Of a stretch of 64,000 bases of DNA, positions 39,230 through 47,786 are shown piece by piece. Source of the stretch: JBBRYW01 sp038253945 (GTDB lineage Bacteria; Actinomycetota; Thermoleophilia; Gaiellales; Gaiellaceae); assembly GCA_038253945.1 (NCBI GenBank), contig JBBSGR010000010.1:31528-95527 (forward strand), in the 5' to 3' direction. Position 1 is the first letter of the stretch, and each line of letters opens with the position of its first letter. The notes beneath the pieces are model-generated. The model worked only from the letters and a program-made list of their open reading frames with translations. It did not search any database and was not told where the DNA came from. The position numbers and the translations under genes were made by a program.

Positions 39230-40732
39230 CTAGCGGAGGCCGAGCTTGGCCGAGCACGCCGGCCAGGCCGCCCAGCCCTCGCTGGCGAGCACGCGATCGG
39301 CGACCGCGATCTGCTCTTCTCGGCTCGCTTCGTCGGCGGAGGCGGCAAAGGAGTAGCCCCCGTAACGGGCCCACGTGCCGGAAAGAAACTGCAGCCCGCC
39401 GTAGTAGCCGTTCCCGGTGTTCGTGCTCCAGTCGCCGCCCGACTCGCACTGGGCGACCACGTCCCAGATGAGAGGTCCGGCAAACGACAGCATGTCTTGA
39501 CCGAACGTCTGGGCCGACCCGCCCAGGTCGCGAGAGCTGCCCCGTGTCGCCTTCACCGGGCCGGGGTCGGGAGTGGCGCCCTCGAGCGTCTGCCTGAGGT
39601 CCGCGAGGCCCTTCTGGATCATGACCCGAGCCGCGTACGCACGAGCGAGCGAGCCTTGGTCGAGGCCGCTGGCTGTCGAGATGTCGGAGAGCTGGAGCAG
39701 AACGGCGCCGGGCTCGGGGGCGTTCCCGGTCCCGCCGAGTGCCCACCCCGCCGCCTTCGCGAAGCGCTTGTCGGCCGGGCTGAGGCTGATGTCCTCCAGG
39801 TGCTTCCAGGCGGTGAGGTACGCGGTTGGGTCTACGACGCCGTCATAGCCGCGATAGAGGAGGGAGAAGGGGTGTACCTCGAAGTGGAGATGGTACGGCG
39901 TGCCGGCTGCATCGCCGGTGTTGCCCACGAAGCCGAGCACCGTGCCCGCCTCGACGTGTGCGCCGTTTCGGGCCTGCGGGGTGAAGGCAGACAGGTGCGC
40001 GTAGTAGAACTGGTTGCCGTGCATGTCACGGAGCCACAGGCGGTTCCCGCCGATGTTGTTCCAGCCGACCGAGAAGACCGTGCCGTCGGCGACGGCCAGG
40101 ATTGGCGCCCCGAGCGGCGCGAAGACGTCGTCTCCGTGATGCCACGAGACGTCGGCGCGGGCGGCGCCGAAAGTGTCGACGAAGGAGGATGGTCCGTAGA
40201 CGGGGAACACGTAGCCGCGCGCGGTCGGCTTGAAGTTGACGGGCCCCTTGAACGGGCGAACAGGCAGCGCTGAGGGGCGCAATGGCGCTGCGGCCGGCGG
40301 GACCTTGGTCTTCCGCGGGGGCGCTGGGGCGGGTTTCGCCGGTTGCGGGGGCCGGGCCGGAGGCGGGGGCGTCGTCTCCGTCGGGACGGTGACCGTGGGC
40401 GTTGTCTGGGTCTCGCCGGTCGTGGTCGTCTCGCCGGTCGTGGTCGTCGTTGCCGGCGTCGAGTCGGCGTAGCAGACGTAGGACAACCCGTCGAGAACGA
40501 TCAGCCGCTGCTTCGGATCGGCGGGTTGGCCGTCGGCCGAGGCGCAGTCCCAACCGTGGCCGGCCTCGTCGTACCAGACGTACGAATTGTCGTCCGACGG
40601 GCAGGAGTGCTGCGCGTGGCAATCGGAGACGTGCGCCGATGCGACATCGGCGAGCCGGCCCACCGAGCCGGCTACGAGGGCGGCCGACGAGAGGGCGAGC
40701 GCTGCTCCGATCGTGACTCCGAGTTGCTTCAA
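39230..40732 (-). CDS. Secreted cell-wall hydrolase: M23 endopeptidase plus Rpf-like transglycosylase domain
   Basis: From a TTG at 40732 (Shine-Dalgarno AAAGGA six bases upstream) the product has 500 residues; an ATG at 40771 is possible. A signal peptide (LGVTIGAALALSSAALVAGS) precedes a Cys-containing region and a Thr/Pro-rich linker. The LytM/M23 domain carries HHGDDVFAPLGAPILAVADG (HxxxD) and YHLHFEVHP (HxH), so the zinc site is complete. The C-terminus IWDVVAQCESGGDWSTNTGN with YYGGLQFLSGTWARYGG is a resuscitation-promoting-factor/lysozyme-like domain with its catalytic Glu. The enzyme should cut both peptide and glycan strands, in growth, division or exit from dormancy. Confidence 0.9.
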   Translation of the reverse strand: MKQLGVTIGAALALSSAALVAGSVGRLADVASAHVSDCHAQHSCPSDDNSYVWYDEAGHGWDCASADGQPADPKQRLIVLDGLSYVCYADSTPATTTTTGETTTTGETQTTPTVTVPTETTPPPPARPPQPAKPAPAPPRKTKVPPAAAPLRPSALPVRPFKGPVNFKPTARGYVFPVYGPSSFVDTFGAARADVSWHHGDDVFAPLGAPILAVADGTVFSVGWNNIGGNRLWLRDMHGNQFYYAHLSAFTPQARNGAHVEAGTVLGFVGNTGDAAGTPYHLHFEVHPFSLLYRGYDGVVDPTAYLTAWKHLEDISLSPADKRFAKAAGWALGGTGNAPEPGAVLLQLSDISTASGLDQGSLARAYAARVMIQKGLADLRQTLEGATPDPGPVKATRGSSRDLGGSAQTFGQDMLSFAGPLIWDVVAQCESGGDWSTNTGNGYYGGLQFLSGTWARYGGYSFAASADEASREEQIAVADRVLASEGWAAWPACSAKLGLR

Positions 40733-40796
40733 GGCCGTTCCTTTGTAGCGGTGGCAGCCCCCATCCTGCAACTGGGGAACGCGGCGGGCTCGGCGT

Positions 40797-41792
40797 TCAG
40801 GCGGGGCCGGTCGAGCCGCGGCGTCGCAACTTCGCCTTGAACACGAAGCTCGGCAGCGATCGGTCGGGCTCGGCGATCAGCGTGCGCAGGGCGTCCACCG
40901 CCGTGGTGGCTATCTCGTCGATCGGCTGCTCGATCGTCGTGAGCGGTGGTGTCATCCAGCCGGCGGCCTCGATCCCGTCGAAGCCGACCACGGAGAGATC
41001 AGAAGGAACCCGCAAGCCGAGCTCACGAGCCTCCTGCAGGACGCCGATGGCCATCAGGTCGCTCGAGCAGATCACTCCAGTCGGCGCCGACGGCTTTGCC
41101 ATCAGCTCTCGCAACGCCGCGCGTCCGCCTTCGACCGAGAACTTGGCATGGGCTACGAGGCCGTCGGGGTCGATCCCGGCAGCCGTGAGGGCCTCCTTGC
41201 GCCCTTCGCCCTTCTCTCTCGTCGGAAGGTAGTCGTCCGGGCCGGCAACGAAGCCGATTCGGCGGTGCCCGAGCCCGATCAGGTGCTGGGTCGCCAGCTG
41301 ACCCGCATGGCGTTCGTCCACGCCGATCGAGGGAACGTCGAGATCGTCGAGCGCGCCGTTGACGAAGACGAGGCGAGCGCCCTCGTGGAGGAGCCTCGCG
41401 TAGTGAGCGTGGTCTCCGGCGAGGTGGGTCATCTCGCACGAGATGAAGATGAAGCCGTCGACCTGATGATCGAGCAGCATGTGCACATAGTCGGCCTCGC
41501 GCAGCGAAGCGCCGGTCGTGTTGCCGAGGATGGAGGCGAGACCGGCCGCCGTGGCGCGCGCCTCCATGGCCTGCGCCAGCACGGGAAAGATCGGGTTCGC
41601 GAGCTCAGGCAGGAGCAGGCCGATGGCTCCGGTCGTGGGCTTCCCTCCGGGGGTCACATAGAGCAGGTCGCGCATCGCGAGCTCCACACGCCGACGGGTT
41701 GCCGGTTTGACCACCGCTGATCCGGTCGCGACCCGGGACGCTGTCGCGACGCTGACGCCGGCGCGGTGAGCTACTTCTCTGAGCGTTGACAT
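40797..41792 (-). CDS. LacI-family repressor of the maltodextrin locus (MalR-like)
   Basis: A 331-residue regulator starting MSTLREVAHRAGVSVATASR, the LacI helix-turn-helix, with hinge helix and then a periplasmic-binding-protein-like sensor domain (GAIGLLLPELANPIFPVLAQ, VDGFIFISCEM, HLIGLGHRRIGFVAG). An ATG 18 bp upstream (41810) is less likely, as it would add residues before the helix-turn-helix. It is divergent from malE and the glycan-use genes and is their most likely regulator, with a maltose-related sugar as inducer by analogy to known MalR. A TTTGGGCAAA near-palindrome lies in its own upstream region. Confidence 0.92.
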   Translation of the reverse strand: MSTLREVAHRAGVSVATASRVATGSAVVKPATRRRVELAMRDLLYVTPGGKPTTGAIGLLLPELANPIFPVLAQAMEARATAAGLASILGNTTGASLREADYVHMLLDHQVDGFIFISCEMTHLAGDHAHYARLLHEGARLVFVNGALDDLDVPSIGVDERHAGQLATQHLIGLGHRRIGFVAGPDDYLPTREKGEGRKEALTAAGIDPDGLVAHAKFSVEGGRAALRELMAKPSAPTGVICSSDLMAIGVLQEARELGLRVPSDLSVVGFDGIEAAGWMTPPLTTIEQPIDEIATTAVDALRTLIAEPDRSLPSFVFKAKLRRRGSTGPA

Positions 41793-41818
41793 TTCGCTGA
41801 TATGTAACAAATTTCATA

Positions 41819-41832
41819 GCTTTGGGCAAACC
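41819..41832. promoter_or_regulatory. Possible LacI-type operator upstream of the regulator
   Basis: GCTTTGGGCAAACC is an imperfect palindrome (TTTG and CAAA arms around GG), located 27 bp upstream of the regulator start and about 35 bp before the malE -35 box. LacI-family sites are usually palindromes of this size, but the centre is not the common CG. Tentative. Confidence 0.3.
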
Positions 41833-41864
41833 CTGAACTCGCCAGGGCCCCTAATTTGATGATC

Positions 41865-41893
41865 TTGACAACCTGAATGAAGGGGCGTAAGAT
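41865..41893 (+). promoter_or_regulatory. Near-consensus sigma-70-type promoter of the mal operon
   Basis: TTGACA (41865-41870), a 17-bp spacer and TAAGAT (41888-41893) match the consensus -35, spacing and -10 closely. Transcription should begin near 41900, leaving a leader of about 140 nt before malE (ATG 42038, Shine-Dalgarno AAAGGGAGG). Such a match in DNA of this GC content is unlikely by chance. The long leader may hold further control. Confidence 0.72.
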
Positions 41894-42037
41894 CGCCATT
41901 CGTTTCATGCCGGTGATACGCGTCTCACAGCGAGGCCCTCTCGCACGCAACTGGAGGAGCGACTCCGCCAGCCCTGACGAGCGGGGGCCCTCCAGCCGGC
42001 ACCGGCGTACCTCGAGAGCAAAGGGAGGCTCCAAACG

Positions 42038-43306
42038 ATGAAGTCACGAAAGCGCTTCACTGCGCTCGCGACGGCCGCGCTGGCGGTGTCTGCGGCCGCC
42101 GTGGTCGCCGGCTCGATCAGCGGCTCGGCCGCAGCCCGGCCGGATCGGACGACGGCCACGACGGTCAGGATCTGGACAGACAGCGACCGCATCGCCGCCG
42201 TGACGAAGGTCGCGAACGCCTGGGCGAAGTCGCGCGGCGTCTCGGTGGACATCGTCCAGGTCCCGTTCGGAAACATCCGCGACAACTTGAAGACGGTGAA
42301 AACCGAGAACGCGCCCGACGTCATCGTCGCGGCCGCGGACTGGACGGGCGAGCTGGCGGTGAACGGCTCGGTGATCCCGCTCTTTCCGAAGAAGTCGGCC
42401 CTGAACCAGATCCCGCTCTACGCGCGTCAGGCCCTCTCGTATGGCAAGGGCACGCCGAAGCTGTACGGCATGCCGACGACACTGGAGAATATCGGCCTCT
42501 TCGTGAACACGAAGCTGGCTCACGTCCCGAAGAGCTTCGCCGACCTCGAGAAGCAGGCGCTCGCGTTCCAGCGCAAGGGCGGCGGCCGGCTCGCGATTGC
42601 CGTCCAGCAGGGCCCGAACGGCGACCCCTACCACATGTACCCGTTCTTCTCGGGCCTGTGCGGCTACGTCTTCGGCCGCACGACGGGCGGCGGGCTCGAC
42701 CCGAGCAAGCTCGGCGTCGCGAACCCGAAGTTCTTGAAGAACGCGCCGCTGATCGATAAGTGGAACAAGGAGGGGCTGATCAACGCCAAGGTCGGCGGCT
42801 CGGAGGCCCAGCAGGCGTTCACGAGCGGCAAGGCGGCGTTCTGGATCACCGGCCCGTGGAACATCGACACCGTCCGCAAAGCGGGGATCCAGTTCAAGAT
42901 CGTCCAGGTGCCGAAGATCAAGTGCCGTTCCGTCCCGTTCCTCGGCGTCAACGGCTTCATGGTGACGAAGTTCGCTACGAGCCACGGCGTCGCCTCGGCG
43001 GCGAAGGACCTCGTCGGCTCGTACATGGCCGGTGCAGGCGCGCAGCTCGAGCTGGCGACCGTCAACGGCCGCTCGCCGGCCAACGTTCAGGCGATCAAGA
43101 GGATCCAGGACCCGGCGCTCCGGCAGATCAGCCTTGCCGGCGCAGGCGGCGTCCCGATCCCGAACATCCCGCAGATGCAGTCCGTCTGGGCCGACCTCGG
43201 CTCGGCCTGGATCAAGGCCACGAAAGGAGACGGCGCCACCAGTGCGCGAGCCGCCTTCGCGACGGCCGCCCGCAACATCCGCGACAAGATCAACAGCGGA
43301 GGCTAG
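42038..43306 (+). CDS. malE: Maltose/maltodextrin ABC transporter substrate-binding protein
   Basis: A 422-residue extracytoplasmic solute-binding protein. It starts MKSRKRFTALATAALAVSAA (signal peptide; no lipobox cysteine is seen, so anchoring is unclear). The mature protein begins VRIWTDSDRIAAVTKVANAW, followed by family 1 motifs DVIVAAADWTGELAVNG, YGMPTTLENIGLFVNTKLA and AFTSGKAAFWITGPWNIDTV. The latter two line up with the ligand-binding segments of MalE. It delivers malto-oligosaccharides to MalFG. It is first in the operon, behind a near-consensus promoter, and separated from malF by a strong hairpin that may keep its message more abundant. Confidence 0.94.
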   Translation: MKSRKRFTALATAALAVSAAAVVAGSISGSAAARPDRTTATTVRIWTDSDRIAAVTKVANAWAKSRGVSVDIVQVPFGNIRDNLKTVKTENAPDVIVAAADWTGELAVNGSVIPLFPKKSALNQIPLYARQALSYGKGTPKLYGMPTTLENIGLFVNTKLAHVPKSFADLEKQALAFQRKGGGRLAIAVQQGPNGDPYHMYPFFSGLCGYVFGRTTGGGLDPSKLGVANPKFLKNAPLIDKWNKEGLINAKVGGSEAQQAFTSGKAAFWITGPWNIDTVRKAGIQFKIVQVPKIKCRSVPFLGVNGFMVTKFATSHGVASAAKDLVGSYMAGAGAQLELATVNGRSPANVQAIKRIQDPALRQISLAGAGGVPIPNIPQMQSVWADLGSAWIKATKGDGATSARAAFATAARNIRDKINSGG

Positions 43307-43315
43307 ACAGGTTCT

Positions 43316-43353
43316 GACGGTGGGCGTCCGCTCCTCGGCGGGCGTCCACCGTC
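43316..43353 (+). promoter_or_regulatory. 16-bp intercistronic hairpin between malE and malF
   Basis: Bases 43316-43331 pair with 43338-43353 over 16 positions (14 Watson-Crick, two G-U on the plus-strand RNA) around a 6-nt loop. There is no T run, so a full terminator is unlikely. In E. coli a hairpin repeat between malE and malF stabilises the malE message, and the same function is suggested here. Confidence 0.6.
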
Positions 43354-43375
43354 TCCTCGGACCGGGAGAGCGTGT

Positions 43376-44986
43376 GTGAGCACGAGTGCAGCCCAATCGC
43401 AGGTGCTCCGGCAAGCGAGCGCCGCGGCGGCCGCGAGGTCGCTGCCTTCGCGGGCGATGGCCTTCTTCTCGGGGCCTGTCGGGCTCGGCGTCAAGTTCCT
43501 CCTGCTCGGGCTCGTGAACGCGATCGCGATCTGGGCGGGCGCGATCCTGGCCGACCGGAGCAAGTGGATCGCGGTCCTCGTGCTGGCGGTGGCAACGGCC
43601 GCGATCGACGCGATCTATCTCTCGAAGCGGGCGATGCCGGCGAAGTTCCTCGTGCCGGGCACGATCTTCCTGGTTGCGTTCCAGCTGATCCCGATCGCGT
43701 ACACGATCGACGTCGCCTTCACGAACTACTCGACCGGGCACGTCTTAACCAGGGCACAGGCAATCGACTCGATCCGCCAGGTGTCTCTGACCGAGCCCGC
43801 GAACGCGCACTCGTACGCGATGGCGCCTGCCCGGGACGCCCACGGAAAGCTCGCGCTGCTGCTCGTGGACGAGACGACGCACAAGCCGTACGTCGGGACG
43901 CGGGCGGGGCTGAAGCCGCTGGCCGCCGGCGAGTTGAAGTTCGCGCAAGACACGATTCAGTCGGCAAAGGGGTACACGCTGCTCAAGGGGGCCGAGCTCT
44001 TCACACTCGACCGCGTGCTCAACTCCTACACCGTGCCGGCCGGTGGTGGCGGGGCGATCCGCCCACAGGGCGTCGACAGCGCGGTGGATCTCGCTCCGAC
44101 GCTGAGGTACGACGCGAGAGCCGATGCGTTCAGGCGCATCTCGGACGGAAGGCTCTACCGCGACAACAAGCGGGGGTCGTTCGTAGCTGCAGGCGGTGAC
44201 GAGCTCGAGCCCGGCTGGAGGACGGGGGTCGGTTTCCGGACGCTCAAGCGCATCTTCAGCGACGCGCGTATCCGTGACCCGTTTCTACGGGTGTTCGCCT
44301 GGACGCTCGGCTTCGCGGTCGCGTGCGTCTTCCTCTCGTTCGCGCTCGGTCTCCTGCTCGCGGTCACGCTGGAGAAGAAGATCCGCTTTCAGCGCTTCTA
44401 CCGCACCGTGCTGGTGATCCCGTACGCGGTTCCGGCGTTCTTGACCATCCTGGTCTGGGGGGGTTTGCTGAACGACGACTTCGGCGTCGTCAACCGCATC
44501 TTTCATCTGCACGTGCCATGGCTCTTCGACGCGAACTGGGCCAAGCTCTCGGTGATCATCGTCAGCATCTGGCTGACGTTCCCCTACTTCTTCCTCGTCT
44601 CGCTCGGTGCCCTGCAGTCGATTCCCGGGGAGCTCGTCGAGGCGGCTCGCGTCGACGGCGCCGGCCCGTGGCAGGTCTTCAAGCGGATTACGCTGCCGTT
44701 GCTGCTCGTGGCGGTCGCGCCGCTTCTGATCGCCTCGTTCGCCTTCAACTTCAACAACTTCAACAACGTCTACCTGCTCACGGGGGGCGGACCGCCGACG
44801 TCGGACGGATCGGTGGCGGGCTCGACCGACATCCTGATCAGCTACACGTACAAGCTGGCCTTCGCCTCAGGGAAGGGACAGGATTACGCGCTTGCAAGCG
44901 CAATCTCGATCTTCATCTTCCTGATCGTGGCCGCGATCGGAGGCGTCGCGTTCTGGCGCTCGAAATCCCTGGAGGCGCTGCGATGA
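43376..44986 (+). CDS. malF: Maltose/maltodextrin ABC transporter permease MalF
   Basis: A 536-residue permease from a GTG, with the same plan as E. coli MalF. Three N-terminal helices are followed by TIDVAFTNYSTGHVLTRAQA and a large external P2-like loop (about residues 120-290). The permease core then holds the EAA motif LVEAARVDGAGPWQVFKRIT and LIASFAFNFNNFNNVYLLTG near the end. The P2 loop, which contacts MalE, is absent from most sugar permeases, so specificity for maltose/maltodextrins is well supported. The stop overlaps malG by 4 bp. Confidence 0.95.
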   Translation: MSTSAAQSQVLRQASAAAAARSLPSRAMAFFSGPVGLGVKFLLLGLVNAIAIWAGAILADRSKWIAVLVLAVATAAIDAIYLSKRAMPAKFLVPGTIFLVAFQLIPIAYTIDVAFTNYSTGHVLTRAQAIDSIRQVSLTEPANAHSYAMAPARDAHGKLALLLVDETTHKPYVGTRAGLKPLAAGELKFAQDTIQSAKGYTLLKGAELFTLDRVLNSYTVPAGGGGAIRPQGVDSAVDLAPTLRYDARADAFRRISDGRLYRDNKRGSFVAAGGDELEPGWRTGVGFRTLKRIFSDARIRDPFLRVFAWTLGFAVACVFLSFALGLLLAVTLEKKIRFQRFYRTVLVIPYAVPAFLTILVWGGLLNDDFGVVNRIFHLHVPWLFDANWAKLSVIIVSIWLTFPYFFLVSLGALQSIPGELVEAARVDGAGPWQVFKRITLPLLLVAVAPLLIASFAFNFNNFNNVYLLTGGGPPTSDGSVAGSTDILISYTYKLAFASGKGQDYALASAISIFIFLIVAAIGGVAFWRSKSLEALR

Positions 44987-45924
44987 CCACCGCCCGGCAG
45001 TCAGAGCTCGCCGTCGGCACCGCGCAGGCGCGGGCGCTGCGGCGACGTGGTCGCCGTCGCAAGGGCGGTTCCGACTGGTGGCGGCACGTGGTCGCGATCG
45101 CAGCGATCGTCTTTGCGCTCTTCCCCGTCGTCTACATCGTGTCCGCCGCCTTCAACGGCATCCCGACGCTCGCGAGCGCAGGCGTCATTCCCAAGCACAT
45201 CACGCTCGACAACTTCCGCACGATCCTGGCGACGCACCACACGGACACGACCATCGCGCAGACGCACTATCTCGCCTGGTATGCGAACTCGATCATCATC
45301 CCCGGCTGCGCGGCGCTCTTCAGCGTCTTCCTCGGTGCACTCGCCGCGTACGCCTTCAGCCGGTTCCGCTTCAAGGGGCGGCGGATGGGGATGCTGGCCC
45401 TCCTGCTCATTCAGATGTTCCCGCAGTTCCTGGCGCTCGTTGCGATCTACCTGATCGTCCTGCACACCGGCGACGTCTTCCACGGGCTCGGCCTCAACAC
45501 CCGGCTCGGCCTCATCGTCGTCTATCTCGGCGGCGCGATGGGCGTCAACACGTGGCTGATGAAGGGGTTCTTCGACACGATCCCCGCCGAGCTCGACGAG
45601 TCGGCGCGGGTGGACGGCGCGACCCCCGCCCAGGTCTTCTGGGGCGTCATTCTCCCGCTGGCGGCGCCCGTCCTGGCCGTGGTGGCGCTGATCTCGTTCA
45701 TCTTCACGCTCAACGAGTTCGTGATCGCGAGCGCGCTCCTGCAGACGAACCACAAGTACACCCTGGTCGTCGGCCTCCAGCAGTTCATCGACCAGCAGTA
45801 CGCGAGGCAGTGGGGGCCGTTCGCGGCCGGGGTCCTTCTCGCCGCCATCCCGCCGACGCTCCTCTTTCTCGCCCTGCAGCGGTTCATCGTGCACGGCTTG
45901 ACGCAGGGCGCGGTCAAGGGATGA
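44983..45924 (+). CDS. malG: Maltose/maltodextrin ABC transporter permease MalG
   Basis: A 313-residue permease with six membrane helices, beginning with a basic cytoplasmic tail and VVAIAAIVFALFPVVYIVSA. The EAA loop is LDESARVDGATPAQVFWGVI, which docks onto the MalK ATPase, and the C-terminal FAAGVLLAAIPPTLLFLALQ is typical. It forms the transport channel with MalF. The ATG overlaps the malF stop (ATGA), and its own stop overlaps the next ATG in the same way, so malF, malG and the GH13 gene are translated as a coupled set. Confidence 0.95.
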   Translation: MTTARQSELAVGTAQARALRRRGRRRKGGSDWWRHVVAIAAIVFALFPVVYIVSAAFNGIPTLASAGVIPKHITLDNFRTILATHHTDTTIAQTHYLAWYANSIIIPGCAALFSVFLGALAAYAFSRFRFKGRRMGMLALLLIQMFPQFLALVAIYLIVLHTGDVFHGLGLNTRLGLIVVYLGGAMGVNTWLMKGFFDTIPAELDESARVDGATPAQVFWGVILPLAAPVLAVVALISFIFTLNEFVIASALLQTNHKYTLVVGLQQFIDQQYARQWGPFAAGVLLAAIPPTLLFLALQRFIVHGLTQGAVKG

Positions 45925-47762
45925 CCGTGACCAATCGCGCGCGCAGCCCGCGCGCGGGTGCGGTCGGAGATCTCTTCGCCCCGCACCACGACGGCTCCGA
46001 CCTGTACCTGCTCGAGGTGCCGGAGCGACTCGGCGCGGAGGCGGTGGTGCGGATCCGGGTGCCGCACGCGTCGTCGGCCGAAGCGGTCGCGCTTCGCTAC
46101 GCCTCGGACGGCGAGGCCCGGGTCGTCCGCGCCGAGATCGACGAAGAGACGGACACGGAGACCTGGTGGCGGGCCGCGTTTCCCGTCGTCAACCCGTCGA
46201 CGCGCTATCGCTGGCTGCTCGCCGGCGGGGAGGTGGGCTACGCGTGGCTCAACGGGCTCGGCTCCGTGTCGCATGACGTGCCGGACGCAGACGACTTCGT
46301 CGTCACGGTCGACCGCGGCGGCCCCGACTGGCACCTCCGCTCGGTCGTCTACGAGATCTTCCCGGATCGCTTCGCCTCGAGCGGGATCGCTGTCGAGCCG
46401 CCGGACTGGGCGATCCCGCGCGCCTGGGACGACGCGCCCACCGGACGCGGGCCCGAGACCCCGTTCGAGTGGTTCGGCGGCGATCTGCGCGGCATCGAGC
46501 AGCACCTGGATCACATCGAGTCGCTCGGCGCAAACGCTCTCTACCTGACGCCCATCTTCCCGGCCGGCAGCACGCACCGCTATGACGCCACGTCGCTGGA
46601 GCGCGTCGATCCGCTGCTCGGCGGCGACGCGGCGCTGGTCTCGCTGGTCGGAGCCGCGCATGCACGGGGAATTCGGGTCGTCGGCGATCTGACGCTGAAC
46701 CACGTGGGCGAGGGCCACGACTGGTTCCGAGCTGCGCGTCACGACACATCCGCACCCGAGCGAGACTTCTTCGTCTTCGACGAATCCGGCGGCTACGCGT
46801 CCTGGCTCGGAGTGCCGTCGCTGCCGAAGCTCGACTGGCGCTCGAGCGAGCTCCCTGAGCGGATGGCTGGCGTGGTTCGAAAGTGGCTCGAGCCCCCCTT
46901 CGAGCTCGACGGCTGGCGGATCGACGTCGCCAACATGACCGGCCGGCTCGGCGGCACCGAGCTGAACGCAGAGGCGGCCGCCGTGACCCGCGCCGCGGTG
47001 GAGGCGGCCAGGTCCGACGGCCTGCTGCTCGCCGAGCACGGCCACGACTTTCGCCCGGACCTGGCGCGCGGCGACTGGCACGGCGCGATGAACTACTCCG
47101 GCTTCCTGCGCCCGGTGTGGTGGTGGCTCCGCTCGGACGAGCTCGAAGACGACCCGTTTCTTGCTCATCTGCCGGCCCCGAGGTACTCGGGTCGGGAAGC
47201 CGTCGCGACGATGCGGGCGTTCCGGGCCGGGGTTCCATGGCCGTCCGTGCTCCATTCCTGGACGCTGCTCGACAGCCACGACACGGCCCGCTTCAGGACC
47301 GTCACAGGCTCGCGGGAACGCGCGGCCGTCGGCGTCGGCCTGCAGATGACGACGCCGGGCGTGCCGATGATCTTCGCGGGGGCCGAGGTCGGGCTCGAGG
47401 GAGACTGGGGCGAGGACGCGCGGCGAACGATGCCGTGGGGCCGGCGTGATCGCTGGGACGCCGCGCTTCTCGATGGGTACCGCCGCCTGATCTCGCTTCG
47501 CCGCTCGAGCGGCGCGCTCGCGCGCGGCGGCATCCGCTACGCATACGTCGGCGCGGACGCCGTCGCGTACCTGCGCGAGACGAGGGACGAGCGCCTGCTC
47601 TGCCTGGCGAGCCGCGCCGGTCACGAGCCGGTCAGTCTGCCGCTCGAGGCCCTCTGCTGCGCGGAGCTGGAGGTGCTCGCCGGCGAGGAGGCGACTATCG
47701 CTCGCGGGCAGGCCATCCTGCCCGCGGACGGCCCTGGATTTCACGTCTGGAGACTGAATTGA
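45921..47762 (+). CDS. Cytoplasmic GH13 alpha-glucan hydrolase (neopullulanase/maltogenic-amylase-like)
   Basis: A 613-residue GH13 enzyme without signal peptide. An N-terminal beta-sandwich (about 1-125) precedes VVYEIFPDRFASSGI, the start of the catalytic barrel. The four conserved regions are GDLTLNHVGEGH, GWRIDVANMTG (nucleophile Asp), LLLAEHGHDFR (acid/base Glu) and LLDSHDTARFRT (third Asp). An N-terminal domain and absence of secretion point to hydrolysis of imported maltodextrins to maltose or glucose; the exact product is not readable. It sits between malG and malK, coupled to malG by a 4-bp overlap, which fits an uptake-then-cleavage pathway. Confidence 0.93.
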   Translation: MTVTNRARSPRAGAVGDLFAPHHDGSDLYLLEVPERLGAEAVVRIRVPHASSAEAVALRYASDGEARVVRAEIDEETDTETWWRAAFPVVNPSTRYRWLLAGGEVGYAWLNGLGSVSHDVPDADDFVVTVDRGGPDWHLRSVVYEIFPDRFASSGIAVEPPDWAIPRAWDDAPTGRGPETPFEWFGGDLRGIEQHLDHIESLGANALYLTPIFPAGSTHRYDATSLERVDPLLGGDAALVSLVGAAHARGIRVVGDLTLNHVGEGHDWFRAARHDTSAPERDFFVFDESGGYASWLGVPSLPKLDWRSSELPERMAGVVRKWLEPPFELDGWRIDVANMTGRLGGTELNAEAAAVTRAAVEAARSDGLLLAEHGHDFRPDLARGDWHGAMNYSGFLRPVWWWLRSDELEDDPFLAHLPAPRYSGREAVATMRAFRAGVPWPSVLHSWTLLDSHDTARFRTVTGSRERAAVGVGLQMTTPGVPMIFAGAEVGLEGDWGEDARRTMPWGRRDRWDAALLDGYRRLISLRRSSGALARGGIRYAYVGADAVAYLRETRDERLLCLASRAGHEPVSLPLEALCCAELEVLAGEEATIARGQAILPADGPGFHVWRLN

Positions 47763-47786
47763 GCGAGCGGAAGAGAGGTACGAGCA

